Assembly: GCF_003711515.1 (NCBI RefSeq)
Contig: NW_021167080.1
Span: 2,253,394 to 2,317,393 of the forward strand
DNA: 64,000 bases
Reading direction: 5' to 3'
DNA from: Sodiomyces alkalinus F11
Taxonomy: Eukaryota > Ascomycota > Sordariomycetes > Glomerellales > Plectosphaerellaceae
Below, piece after piece: positions 49,703 to 62,212 of the stretch (within the stretch, counting starts at the first letter, position 1; every line of letters starts with the position of its first letter). A model generated the notes under the pieces. The model saw only the letters and a list, made by a program, of their open reading frames with translations, was not told the DNA's origin and ran no database searches. The position numbers were made by a program, and so were the translations under genes.

Positions 49703-52700
49703 CCTTAGTCAATAGGTAGTATAACTAAAAGATTAATTAAAAGGTATACCCGCTTAGCTATAATGATAAGTAATTCCTAGATAAAACCCTCGATAAGCTT
49801 TATAAGTAAGGATATATAGAATAGCTAACTTAGCCTATACCTTTTAGCATACCCGTGTTTATCGTATAGTATACCGTAAACAGTAAATATAAGGGTAGGA
49901 TAGTCGTTAATCTTCGTGCCCTAAATAAAGTTACTATCCCCGACACGTACCCTATACCGTTATAAGATAAGGTTATCCGCCGCCTTTATAGGAAGAAGTT
50001 TATTTCCGTGGTTAACGCCTAAGCTTTCTTCTATTAATTCCCGGTATATAAGCCGTATCGCGAGCGGTTTACCGTTATCTTATACTAAGGATAAAAGCGT
50101 TCTAAGGTCGCTCTTATAGGTTTCCGTAACTCCCCGGCGCACGTCTAGCGATATATAGATATGCTTCTTCGGCTATATAAGGATTTCGTCGTAGCTTTTA
50201 TTAACGATATCGTGATCGCCTTAGATTCCGAGGATAAGCACGCTACCTACTTAGAGTCCGTTCTGTCCCTCTTTAATCGGAAGAGGATATCTATCTCCCC
50301 TAATAAGTCCTTTATCGCGTACCCGTCGGTTTAGCTATTAGGATTTAAGGTTAACGCCCTTAGCTTATCGAATACTAAGGAATGTATAGCGGCCCTCCGT
50401 AACGTACTATCTCCGAAATCTCTCTAAGCGCTAGAATAATAGATCGGTATAACCGGCTAGCTCCGGCACCTTATTCCACGGTTTTCCTACCGTATCGGTC
50501 CGTTATAGCACCGGAAAACCACTCTCCTCGCTAAGGTATAAAAGCTAGGGAAAGACACGGGATAGGCTTATAAGGCGTATACTAGGCGCGCCGTGTTTAA
50601 ACTAATTACCGAAGAGTTAGCCGTATTTAAGGATATCACGGATACTCTTACCTTAGATATTTATCTCTTCCACTATAATCCTATAAAGATCCTCTTTATT
50701 TAGCTTAATATCTTTAAGGAATACGGCTTTTCCGCTATACTCTTCTAGCTAACCGATAAATCCGAATAGCTCGCTAAGGGAACCGTCCGTAAGACCTTAG
50801 TCCGCTCGGTGCTTTATATTAGTAAAGGGCTTAACGCCGCCGAGCAAAAGTACTAGCTAACTAAGCTAAAGATTACCTGTCTTATCTAGGCAGTCCGTAA
50901 AACCCGGACTATTATCTAGTCCGCCCGCCGGAATCCGACCGTTATTCTAATAGACTATACGGCTACCGTAGGCATTATAAAGTTAACGGCGCTGGCTAGC
51001 ACCAATAAGACCCGGCTAAATATAAAGCTTATTCTCTCCTCCGAATTCCTTAGCTAGTTCTAACTAGACTACCGCTATATCCCTAGTAGGATAAACGTGG
51101 TGGCCGATACCCTATCACGGCTCCCTACCACCGATATAGCAGAAAAGGAGGATAATAAGGGAGAGCTCGAAAGGATTTAGTATAACTAAGCGGTCTATTA
51201 CTTTAGCGAGCTAAAAATAGATCCCGATATAAGATAAAGGATTATCGACGGTTACGTTAATAATCCACGGTAGGCTCCCTTACTTACCTAGGTAAAAGAC
51301 CACTTATCCGCGGTTAAGATTCCTTTTAAGGAGGATAACGGCCTATTATACCACGTAGAATAAAACAGTAAACGCTATCTTTATATACTATTCGCCCTAT
51401 ATTAGGAATTTATCTACGCCGCCCACGATAAACACTACTACTTCGGCGCTAAGCGTACCTAGTATAACCTTATTAGCTAATTCGCTATCCCTAAGTTATA
51501 TAGGGAAATAGAGTCTTATATTACTAATTATTAGGTCTATGCTACTAACTAAATAAACCGTTAGCGTCCCCTCGGCGAAATATAGCCTATCTAACGCCGT
51601 TAATCCCCTTCTATACTATCGCTATAGACTTTATTATCGGTTTACCTAAGGTTCCCTTAGCCGGTTCCCCTTAGTAAAGGGAGGGCTTCCCTTTATTCGA
51701 CTCGCTTCTAACCGTAACCGATAAGTTTCCTAAGGCCACCTTACTTATTCCGGGCTATAGTATATACACCGCTAAGGACTAGGCTTTATCACTACTCTAG
51801 GCGCTCTAGTTAGGTAATTAGGGTATCTCCTAATCTATTATCTTTAACCGTAACCCTAAGTTCCTCTTAGACTTTTAGTAGACACTATAGAAGGCTACCG
51901 GCACGACGCTAAGGTTTTCCACGGCGTGGTATCCCTAGACGGACGGCCTATCTAAGCGTAAAAACTAGACGGTCGAGATCTTTATCCGTATATTCCTCGC
52001 CGATAACCCGGGTATTCTATAGACTAAGGTAATCGTGTCGCTATAGTTTAACCTTAATAACGTCTTTAGCGAGGTACTCGGATATATACTAAATAAAATA
52101 CTATATGGTATAAAGACTAACGGTCCCCTTAACCTTATCGGCGAAGCTAGTCCCTAGATCTTCCCCGAAATACTCTAAGAAGACACTAAGCTTATTATCG
52201 CTATAGCCTAGATATATATAAAGCGGCTATACGATAAAAAGCACCGTAATCGGTTCGTACCGGGCGACCTTATATATATCCGGCTCGGTAACGGCTATAA
52301 TCTACCCGGTAAGCTATCCACGAAGATTGGTTAGCAACGAATAGGTCCTTTTAAGGTAATTAGGTAGGTAACGCCGTTAGTATACTACCTTAACTTACCG
52401 GGAACGCTTAATATATACCTAGTTATTAGTATCGCCTATCTATTACCGGCGAAGGACTTAGGTAAGGACTTATTCCCCGGCCGCTACGCCGATAGAGGGC
52501 CGGTGGATACCGAGGACTAGAGCGGAGACTAGTGGCGCGACCCGTATAAGCACTACGAGGTGGAAGTAATCCTAGATAAAAGAGTCACCCGTAAAGAATA
52601 AGGTTAGCCTCGCACGGAGTACTTAGTGCGATAGAAGGGATAGCTAGCTTACTAGAATATATAGATACTATAAGAAGCTATAGAGGCGTAGGAGTTAATC

Positions 52701-52720
52701 GATACCTTTAAGAAAAAATA
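49703..52720 (+). pseudogene. Gypsy-1 pol continued: RT, RNase H, integrase, chromodomain
   Basis: With TAA/TAG read as Gln/Trp the plus strand gives RT motifs GRIVVNLRALNKVTIPDTYP (about 49894-49960), KKFISVVNA, and FINDIVI near 50197-50217 where the catalytic pair should be Asp-Asp; RNase H (FKEYGFSAILFQLTDKSE, near 50710-50765); an integrase core around 51340-52000; and a chromodomain HYEVEVILDKRVTRK...TEYLVRWKG at 52556-52715. Chromodomains direct chromoviral integration toward heterochromatin in known elements. RIP-type stops pervade the frame. Confidence 0.8.
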
Positions 52721-53546
52721 AAAGACCTTAGTTAACCTAAGGATAGCCTTAAAGAAAACGGAGCCTCCGAAGGTCTTATAACCGGGCGACGTTAAAGAAC
52801 TAAAGGAAATACGGCGTATACTAAGGGTTACTAAGGTATCTCGAGACACGCTAGGGACACGGTATAAGAATATTACCGCCGCCCCGAGTAACCCCGAGTA
52901 TATAGCAGGAATAAGCTCGCGATCTATATATACCTTCTATTAACCACCGTAATAACCACGGTTACCACGGCGTTCGGTTAGGTAGTAGAAGAAATAATAC
53001 TACGCCTATAATATTCGAGTTTTTCTTTCTCTTCGTTTCTCTTCTCTCTTCTTCACCACTATAACCTTAATTACTAGGATCGCTAATATAGTTCGCTACT
53101 CTTTCCTATTCTCCTTATCACGTATTCGTCGTTGTATAACGTATACCTCTTTATTATTCCTATTTATATAACGCGAACTATTACTTCTTGTGTACCCTAT
53201 ACCGCCCTAACGGTTTAGGACTACCTTACTATCTATATACTTCGCGGTATAGGCGCCGAGCTCTTATTAGCCGTCTAAGAATCAAGACTATAGGGACCTC
53301 TTCGAGCGAGCGTTCCGAAACCCTAAAAAGCCGGGTACCGGCTTTACTAAGGACGGATACTACCGCGCCATTATACTCTACGGCGGAGAAAAGCGGCTAG
53401 AGCACGAGCTTAACGCCCTCGGTAAACGCTTTATAGAGTAGAAATAATGCTATAAGAGTAAGCTACGCGAGTTCCGATTATATACTAAGGCGTAAGGCTA
53501 CCTAAACCTAAAGACTTAGGAGTTAGACTGTATAGTCTTTATACCC

Positions 53547-53769
53547 TGTAAGGAACTGAGTGGCACGGTGGATTAGCACTATGTATAATCGGGGATACGC
53601 TCGGATCGCCGAGTACTCGGCGAGATTAAATTACCACGTTAGCGTAGAGGGGGAAAAGTCCCCTTTTCCTCCTTAAGTTAAAGTCTTAATAATATATAAC
53701 TATTAAGTCCGAATAGTATTATCCGTTACGGTGTATCTTTTCCCTGGTATTATAGTCTATTCCTTGATA
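53547..53769 (+). repeat. Gypsy-2 5' LTR
   Basis: 223 nt beginning TGTAAGGAAC; it matches 59953-60175 with transitions only in the parts I compared. Confidence 0.92.
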
Positions 53770-54929
53770 AATTCTTTAACTTCTATACTTATAAGGTTAC
53801 CGGGCCGAAGATACTATTAAAGCGGACTTTACGAAGCACTACCGACGCCGAGCGGGCGGATACGGGCGTATAATAAGAAGAGTCTATTCGAGGTATCGAA
53901 GAGTGTTAGGACCGATAGAATAATAATAACGATACGGCCTTATCGTCGTCCCTTCATTCGGTACGAACGCGGATATTATCCGTGGATAGTTATCCACGGA
54001 GACTCGATATCGAATAAGCGAGGAGCGCCGAATAGTCGGCGAGCTACGCGTCTTCCGATCGTATAGGGGAACCGTCCCCGATAACTACTAAGAACCTATT
54101 CGCCCTACTAATATATTAGGTATAATAGTAGTAAGAGTTTAACTAGTAGATATAGAGGTAGAACGAAGCTATTCTATACAGGCTTATCGAACGCCCGGCG
54201 ATAAAGCGCGAATAAAAGAAGCTACCAGTTTATAACTATAAGACGCTAGGAGAGAACGCGACCGTTACTAAGATTAACGACTAGGTATCCGCGGTTAAGG
54301 CCGGGAACCGTTTTCGGGTAAAGGCCCCTATACTCTAGCTAATTAAATAGGCTTTAACTAAGCTAGAACGCTCTTACTAGATATCGTGACGGAGCCACGA
54401 ATAAAAGCTCTTATCGCCTATATAGGATAATTTTAAGGCGTTTATTCGGCGAGAATACCTATCTCGCGACTTACAGCATTTCTACTACCGGAAGGAGCTA
54501 TATACGTTATATATTATCGGCGAGATAACGCCGATAAAGTTATTCGAATAATAGGATAACTACTATCGCCTATTAGGGTAAGAGATGTATAGTAGCGAAG
54601 AGCGTGCGTATAACTATTTTCGATAACTACCTGCACGGTTCCGCGATAAGCTTCGCGAATAACGGGTTAAGCTTAAAGAGGCTTATACGGTAGCGTAGGA
54701 GGCGTAGTTACTTTAGGAGATATACTCCCCGAATAATAGGTCCGATAGCCGGAAGAGGTCCTACTCTTACTATTAGAAGAATAACCCGTTATCGAGGGGA
54801 TAGTATCCGTCCGCTAAACGGTCGGAAGGCACCTTAAAGGGGTAGTAATAAGCGACGAAATCTTTATTGTCGATAACTATGCCTAGCGCCCAGAAGACCT
54901 CTAGGTTAGATAAACCCTTTAATAAGGAG

Positions 54930-54971
54930 TACTATAACTATAGTAAAAAGGGATACCGGTCTAAGGACTAC
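54930..54971 (+). other. Mutated zinc knuckle of Gypsy-2 Gag
   Basis: The frame reads YYNYSKKGYRSKDY. The spacing is that of a CCHC knuckle (C-x2-C-x4-H-x4-C) with all four metal ligands changed to Tyr, each explained by a single G-to-A or C-to-T change of RIP type. Confidence 0.75.
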
Positions 54972-57899
54972 TATAGCAAAGACCGTAAAGATAGCGATAA
55001 GGGCTCGGCGAAGAAAAGCGCTAACGTAAGTAATATTTAGGCCTAGGGGAATTTAGCCCTTGATAATAATATACGGATTACCGAGATCCTTAATAGCCCG
55101 GGAAACGGATCAGCAGGGGGTAAGCACTATATCCGTAAAAGCCCCGAAATAGGTCCTAGTTAGTAAAGTCACGCGAGGAGTAACGTACGTTATCCGAGAA
55201 GGGCGTAAGGTTAAGCTTAGCGTCGACCTTAATACGGGTATATAAATCGATATTATTAGCCTAGCGCTAGTAGAACGGTTAAAGTTATAGCCGTTAGACG
55301 GAATCTAGGCCCCGGCTCTAGAAAGCTTTAATAGCCGAGCGGCGAGTAGTCGCGGAGTATACGGCTTGGTTTTCTATTTAGTAGACTCTAAAAGGAGGCC
55401 CTAACTCTTAAAAAGAGTATTTATTTACACGGACCGGCCGAAGGGGTTAGGTCACTTATTATTATCGAATAATAGTATAGGTTAGGAGAGTATCCTAATC
55501 GACACGGCTAGCCGAATATTCGGCTTTAGATCGCTCTTTATCGCGGAACCCGAGGCCTAGGCCCGGGAGGTAGTAGAGTAAAGGGCGAAGGCGTACGTTA
55601 TATACGTTATTATAGCCCGTGCTAGATTCTAGAGTTAAGATAAACGCGTCGGATAAAGTAGTATCCGGAATTTTAAGTTAGAAGCATAACTCGTAGTAAC
55701 GACTAATCGCCTACTATTCGCGGAAACTTACCGACACGGAATAATAGTAGGCTATAGGATAATAGGAGTTATTAGCTATCGTGGAAAGCTTAGAGTATTA
55801 AAAATACTACCTTAAAGGTATAGGGCAGGCGTTCACGGTCCTAACGGACTATAAAGCCTTAAAGGGCGTGTTATAGGCGCTAGCGCGAGACCTTCGCGGA
55901 AGGCTCGCTAGATAGGTATATCGGCTTACATCTTTCGATTTCGAAGTATAGTATCGCCCGGGAAAGATAAACCCGGCGGATAGTCTATCTAGGAGGCTAG
56001 ACTATATAGGGGGGGAAATATCCTATAGCAATATCCTCCCTACCCTTTTTAGTAAGCTAAGTCTAATTAATAATATATAGGTAAGCGTTCGCCGATAGAT
56101 CGTATAAATCCATACTACTCTAAAGAAGGCGGTTCTTTTTATATATATATAGGCCGTTAGGAGGTTACTTTAGGAGAAGGACTTTAGACCTAAAAGATAA
56201 CGGGTCGCTTCGCTAAGCGAAGATATCGCGTAGCTAAGCTCTAGAGTAGGGCGATAAGGGTAATAGCCACCTCTAAGCCTAAAAGACAGCACCTCGCGTG
56301 TTATCGTTATAGTAATTATATAGGCTAAGAAAACCCGCGGTAATAATATAATAGCCCGGCAGGCCTTTACCGACTATACGCTAAAGGAGGAGACTAAGGC
56401 TAGGGTTATTATAATCCCGGATTAGTATATCCCACGCTTTATAGTACGGGAGCTTACTAGGGGCGAAACGGTAAATCGTCTTACGTCTAGCGAAGAGTTT
56501 AAGTAGTTAGTTAGAGGGCTATAGACTATTAACGCTAACTATATATCTTTAGCGGCGAATATTCGATAAAAGACCGGAAAAAGAGCGGGGTACTCTCTTA
56601 CCGAAAACGGTATACTACGTTATAGGGGAAGACTAATAATCCCCAAGGAGGCGATAATTCGGAAGGAGATTCTACGCTAACACCACGATAACCCCCGTAT
56701 AGGGTATATAGGTGTAAATAAGATATTAGAGCTAGTATCGAGGAAATTTTATTAGGTTAACTTAGCGTATAACGTTCGCGAATATATCGCCGTATACTCG
56801 GCTTATTAAGGCGCTTAGGTATTAAGGTATAAACGGTATAGATAACTATAATCGCTACTATTACTATTATACCTATTTTAAAAGATCGTTATAGACTTTA
56901 TTACGGGTTTCCTACCCGCGAAGGGCAGGGATAGTTAAACCTATAATACTATACTAGTAATCGTCGACCGCCTAATAAAGTACGCACTTTTCGTGCTAAC
57001 CTATAAGATACTTATAGCACCCTAGTGAGCTATGATCCTCTATAGCGAGGTTAAATATCGTTTCGGGAGCCTAAAGGAAATTATAAGCGATAGAGATAAG
57101 CTTATCACGAGTCGGTTTTAGGAGGAGTTCTGCCGCGAAAAGGCGACTACTCGCCGACTATCCACTATATTTTACCCTTAAACGGATAGGTAGACTGAAC
57201 GGACGCACTAAACGCTATTTAAGTTCCTAAGAATAATAGGAGCGGAGGCCGCTAAGTATTAGCCGATCTAGTTATAAGAGGCTAAGTTTATATATAATAA
57301 TAGCCTATATAGTTCTATTAGGGTATCCTTATATAAGGTATTTTACGGGTATTACCCGAGGATAGTAGAGTACGTTAAACCTAGAGATAATACTACGGTA
57401 TAAGGCGTTAGAGAACGTATTCAATAGTTAGCGGATATCTGCTAACGGGTCCGCGCCTATTAGGAGGCGGCGGTTAAGACTTAGACTAAGCACTATAATA
57501 AGAGGTATAAGCCTAGGAGTTTCGAAAAAGGAGAATTCGTGGGGCTCGCTACTATTAATTTTCTATTTAAGTCCGGCTTAAAACTCGCGCCGCGGTATAT
57601 CCGGGTAAAGGTTTTAGAGCGGATCGGCGAGCTAGCGTATAGGGTTCGTCTACTACTATAGTACTTAAGAATATATAACGTGTTTTCGGTATCGCTATTA
57701 GAACTATAGAGAGACGGGCTTATAGCCGAAGGTTCGGCGATCGACCTATTACCGCTCACGGAGGAGTAGAATAAGTAGGAAGTCGAGGATATTATAGCTT
57801 ATAAGGAGGAATAATAGGCGGGCTAGCCGGTAGAGTATAATACCTAGGAGCCTAAGGACTACTTAGGAAACGCTCCGGCTATCGTAAAGCGATGCTAAA

Positions 57900-59050
57900 A
57901 GTAAAAGAAATATATATGTAAAAAGTAGGATAACTAGTAGCGCTAAACGGCCAGTATATAATTAGAAAATATTAAGAGAATCGATACTATCTTATATAGC
58001 GGAATAGTGTATAAGATAAAAATATAGGCTATATATATAGGAGATAACGCTAAGAGGCGACTATAAAATAAATTAGATCCTAGCCCTATTAGTATAGCGC
58101 CTTATAGCCGCCGATACTATACCTTTTAATTATCGAAACCCTTAAAGGAGTCGTTATCGCTACTAATAATAATGACCTCCTTTAAGAGATCGGTATCCTT
58201 TATCTCGATATTATCGGAGTCGGGCTTAATACCCTCCTCCTTTATCTCCTCCTTCTCCCCCTCGGATAAGGCGACTATAGGCGATAACTCGGTAATAGCC
58301 TCGGGGCTATTAGCGGTTATAGGCGAGGCGGTAGGGGAGATAACGCTAACGGCGCTAGCGTTATTAGCGGTATTAGTAGCGGTATTAGCGGTATCGGCGG
58401 CGGGTAAAATAGGAGAGGCGGTATTAGCGGAAGTAGGCAGCGATTACTCGACGATACCCTCCTTATCGTCCGAATAAATATAAACCTAGGGCCTATAGGC
58501 GGCGGTACGGCGGCCGGCGAAAGCGGCGGATATAAGGGGGCAACGATAAGGCTTACTAGCGTTTATAAGGGCGGTGGCTAATCCCCGTAGGCGAGGGAAC
58601 GAATTTATACCGCGCTAGTTAAGGCTAGCGGTTTAAGCCGTACGCTTATCGGGGTATTCCTCGACGTCCGCGCCCCGAAGCTCACGGACGGCACGCCGTA
58701 GCGTAGTAAAGGTGATAAGCCTACGGTCCCTAAGGGGCGTAACTATACCTATAAGGGAATAGGCCTTATCGGCCTAGAGGTTATCGACCTAGAAAAGGTT
58801 AGTATAAGCTAACCGAATAGCGAATAATAGGTATAAACCCGTATTATTAGGTCGATAGTTAATAAAGACCAAATCGATAATAGTGCATCGAGTATAAGAT
58901 AATTAGCGTTAGCGGCGGCGGCAGGGCGAGTAGCTTTATCTAAAGCTTTACGGAACTATTTATATACGGCCTAAAGCTATAGATAAAAGCGGCGCCGACC
59001 GATTAGCGTTAGCTCTTCGTTAGCCTCCTTTTAGAGGACGCTAATAGTGA
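57900..59050 (-). pseudogene. Antisense ORF in the 3' region of Gypsy-2
   Basis: Between the end of pol and the right LTR (about 2 kb), the minus strand keeps one frame over some 300 codons interrupted only by TAA/TAG of RIP type. In order: YLLFAIRLAYTNLF, VTPLRDRRLITFTTLRRAV, ADVEEYPDKRTA, AAFAGRRTAAYRP, a Ser/Thr/Ala/Pro-rich stretch (58470-58270 downward), then acidic GEKEEIKEEG and DLLKEVIIISSDNDSF. The last resembles a SUMO-interaction motif. No known family is recognised. Antisense ORFs in this position are known from some plant LTR elements; a fungal parallel is my inference. Confidence 0.5.
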
Positions 59051-59952
59051 TATTCTAAATAGTCTAGGTAGCTCCTAGAAGGCTATCGGGAATCTAAAAA
59101 TGCTTTAGAAGCCGAACGTTTAGCGAAGGTAAGGATAAACTTATAGATATACACGCCTAATACGAATGAAGATAAATAACACACCTATATACGTTAGAGT
59201 TAGAGTAGTTAATATAATCTATATAAATATCGCTAGCTAGGGAAGCTATATAATAACCGTAAGGCGGATTATTAGAAAAGCTCCTTAGCCACCTATTACC
59301 GGTATTATAGGGTATATAACGTAACTCTCGGGTAACGCCGAGTAGAAGAGATATATTAGCGATTAGTCGATATTAGGAAATAAGAAGGATATAATAGCGA
59401 CTATTCGGCTATAATATAGATATAGATATAAATATAAATATATAGTAAACTAAAACGTAATATAAAGAATAAGGATTACGTAAGGAAAAGGAAGAAGAGA
59501 AGAATAACTACGGGGGAGCTATAAGAACTTTTATCTACGAGGCGAACGGTCGCCTTAATTACGAATCCGGTCGGAGAGAGAGTAAGTATAAAGAACGGTA
59601 ATAAATTTAGTAATACTATACACCACGATAATACAGGAAGGTATAACGACGAGCGCGATATTATAAAACACGGCGAGTAATTACCGGCTATTACGCAGAA
59701 CGCTAGAAAAGGGAATAGTATTTAGTAAGTAAGTCGGCTACGTAATTACCGCTAACGGTTTACTGATTACCTAACTATACGTGGAAGGAAGTCGTGATAT
59801 TTAGAAGGAGGTACGTAGCCTTACCGGTACTAACTAATTATAAGCCCTGACCGGATAGTAGAGTTCGTATAAGGCTAGAGTTATACGCACGTTCTGCCCG
59901 GTAAGGGGAATAGAATAGGCCTAAGGGATTAGCCCCATTAGAGAGGGGGTAG

Positions 59953-60175
59953 TATAAGGAACTAAGTGGCACGGTGGATTAGTACTATATATAATCGGGG
60001 ATACGCTTAGATCGCTAAGTACTCAGCGAGACTAAATTACCACGTTAGCGTAAAGGGGGAAAAATCCCCTTTTCCTCCTTAAGTTAAAGTCTTGATAATA
60101 TATAACTATTAAGTCCGAATAGTATTATCCGTTACGGTGTATCTTTTCCCTGGTATTATAGCCTATTCCTTAATA
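59953..60175 (+). repeat. Gypsy-2 3' LTR
   Basis: 223 nt ending TTCCTTAATA, followed by the duplication TACCC. Its first bases read TATAAGG where the partner has TGTAAGG, a TpG-to-TpA change. Confidence 0.92.
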
Positions 60176-61882
60176 TACCCGCGGAATATCCTAAGGTAAA
60201 TAGCGAGATCACGTAGTAAAAAGCTAAAGACCTTATACGACGATTTCCCTAGCCAGACTACCTACTAAACGCTAACGCTAAGCTAGTATCTTAGGAATAA
60301 CTATAAGTCGTATATAAGGACTACCTAAAAATAGTCCGCTAGCCCGATACCCCCTATAACTACGCGGGAAAGTTTATAAAGACCCTTTAATTCTACTACA
60401 CGGTTAGCTTTAAATCCCCTAGCGCTAGCTCCGCTCCTTAGTTTCCCATATATGTGGACTTAGAGGCCGAGGCCGGTCTTATAGAATCTATTACGGGATT
60501 ATTATCTACTCTTACTATATAGCCTAAGATACCTATAAAATTAGTAAATACTATAGTTCCCGGGTTTATACTCTAGTATATCCGAGACTATACGTACCTT
60601 TCTAAGGCAATATACAATATAGTTTTATCCGAGAAGGATATAGATAAGTTATACCCCGAGCTAAAGGCATACCTTAAGGACTACGCCTAGTAAGCTAACG
60701 CTACTAATAAGCTTATCCGTAAGTACTTACACGGTATTCCTACCGTAAAGGGAAAGGAAACGGCGCCTACTATACTCTTAGTTAAAGATTTCCTGGCTAT
60801 AGTCCGCGTCGGAGAGGAGCTAGCCCTAACGCCGCCGGCTAAACGCGCCGCGCCTTAGGACGCGGTAGCTAAGCCTCCTACTAAAAGAATTATAGGGGAT
60901 ACCGCCGCTAATTAAGCCTTATAGGATATCGTTAAAAACTTCGCTAGCCGACTATAAACCCCCGGCCTTTAGCTTATCTAGGAGACGGCTACCTCGGGCG
61001 AATAGTGTGTAACTATCCTTAAATAGCGCGAACACGCTATCGTACTCCTAATCCTAGCCGTAAAACTCGTCGCTATAATTATCTTAGAGAGACTCGCGAA
61101 AGACGATATATAGAACGCTATAACCCTGCTATAGCTTCTAATAATATAGCGTATAGGCCGTATAGTTACTATAGCTCCCCTTACGGCTAACGGAGAACTT
61201 ACTAACGCCCGCTAGGATACCTTAATAAATAGAATCGTGTTAGACTGCGAGAATACTATTACTACTATCCAGTACTATATAGCCCTAAAACACCTATAGG
61301 CCGACTAAGAGCTATATAGACTAGATAAGGCCTACGTTCACGACTATACCGCGGTAAACATATAAGTAGCCGATATTACTATAAAGAAAGCAGTTATAGC
61401 GCTATTCACGCCGGTAAAGGAATAGGGTCTACCGATAGAATATAAGGCCCCCGCCGTCGCGGAGGAGGAGATCACTATAATTAACTAACTATACAGCTAG
61501 ACTAACTAGGCGTAGGAGAAGCTTAGTTTTTACTATAGCACGCGGTGATATAGTATAATATAAGGTTAGTATTAGGTCTATTCTTTTTACTTTATTTTTT
61601 TTTTCCCCTCCTTTCGTTTCTTCGTTTTACCTTTTCGCCGGGATATACCCGGTAAATTCCTTTCTCCTGTATATACTTCCCGTTATACCTAGGGATTAGC
61701 ACGTTATATTAGGTAGTAACGATAGCGGCTACTATTAGGGCGCCGCCGAAAATTACTATTTCCTTCTATTACTTCCTAGCTATACTATAGTTTACTAGTA
61801 TAACCGTGACGAGCCTTTAGCGAGGCTATCGTAGTCGCTAAGGGAAGCCCGCGGGACGTAGGGCTTCCTCGCCCGGGGTAAT

Positions 61883-62212
61883 TAATATGCCCTAGGACAC
61901 CTCCGGGTATACCTCGGCGTACTATAGGCATACCTTAAAGGTACCGTGGTATATACTATAGCACCTATAGGGTATACCGTGGATACCCGCAGGATACCCT
62001 AAGGCACCCGGAGGATTATATACGTAGATACCGAGGATCCTACGGGGTTTACCCGTGGGTATATTAGGTTCCGGGGGCGCGCCCTCGTTTAGTTTAGAGA
62101 AGATATCTTATTTTACTACTATTTACGGCACCCTAAGGTTACCCCTTAGAAATCCTGGCTCCTAGGTCCTATAGTACTGGCTAGCCAGGGGATATACCGG
62201 TCAGGCATATTA
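61883..62212 (+). repeat. Gypsy-1 3' LTR
   Basis: 330 nt, ending GGCATATTA and followed by CCGTA (62213-62217). It closes the outermost Gypsy element 20 kb from its partner. Confidence 0.92.

Larger units (their letters stand above)
53547..60175 (+). mobile_element. Gypsy retrotransposon (Gypsy-2) nested in Gypsy-1, RT region deleted
   Basis: Two LTRs of 223 nt each (53547-53769 and 59953-60175) and exact target duplications TACCC (53542-53546, 60176-60180). The plus strand carries gag with a zinc knuckle (54930-54971), protease-like sequence (about 55215-55290), an RNase H segment (YYLKGIGQAFTVLTDYKAL near 55800-55860), integrase with a zinc-binding N-terminus (56670-56830) and a core VIDFITGFLPAKG (near 56889-56930), and a degenerate chromodomain (EWEVEDIIAYK and EYNTWEPKDY, 57770-57860). 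No RT motifs fit in the roughly 250-nt space between protease and RNase H. A polypurine tract (AGAGAGGGGG) precedes the right LTR. Confidence 0.88.
53170..61520 (+). pseudogene. Gypsy-1 extra ORF downstream of pol (env position), split by Gypsy-2
   Basis: After the chromodomain and a pyrimidine-rich spacer (53015-53060), a plus-strand frame reads FERAFRNPKKPGTGFTKDG and RFIEWKWCYKSKLREF up to 53546, is broken by Gypsy-2, and resumes at 60181 as AEYPKVNSEIT through KLYPELKAYLKDYA to about 61500. The joint across the nested element is in frame once one TACCC copy is removed. The only breaks are RIP-type TAA/TAG codons. I recognise no domain, signal peptide or clear transmembrane segment, so calling it env would be wrong. 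It could be a captured gene, a duplicated gag or a family-specific protein. Confidence 0.55.
42147..62212 (+). mobile_element. Chromodomain Gypsy/Ty3 retrotransposon (Gypsy-1) with two nested insertions
   Basis: It has 330-nt LTRs at 42147-42476 and 61883-62212, TAATATGCC/GGCATATTA-type ends and exact 5-bp duplications CCGTA at 42142-42146 and 62213-62217. Without the two insertions (45998-49697 and 53547-60175) and their extra target copies, it is about 9.7 kb. Plus-strand order: an N-terminal ORF/gag (about 42580-44960), protease (DLGA near 45128), RT, RNase H, integrase, chromodomain, then an additional ORF. Protease-RT-RNase H-integrase-chromodomain is the chromovirus arrangement. All frames carry RIP-type stops; it is dead. 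Confidence 0.9.

Noticed and set aside
53188..53400. 70-codon plus-strand open frame
   Set aside because: It is out of register with the longer RIP-interrupted frame that continues to 53546 and past the nested element.
58172..58477. Open plus-strand frame of 101 codons, hydrophobic Ala/Val/Leu-rich
   Set aside because: It is the complement of the Ser/Thr/Ala-rich part of the antisense frame in Gypsy-2; low complexity explains its openness.
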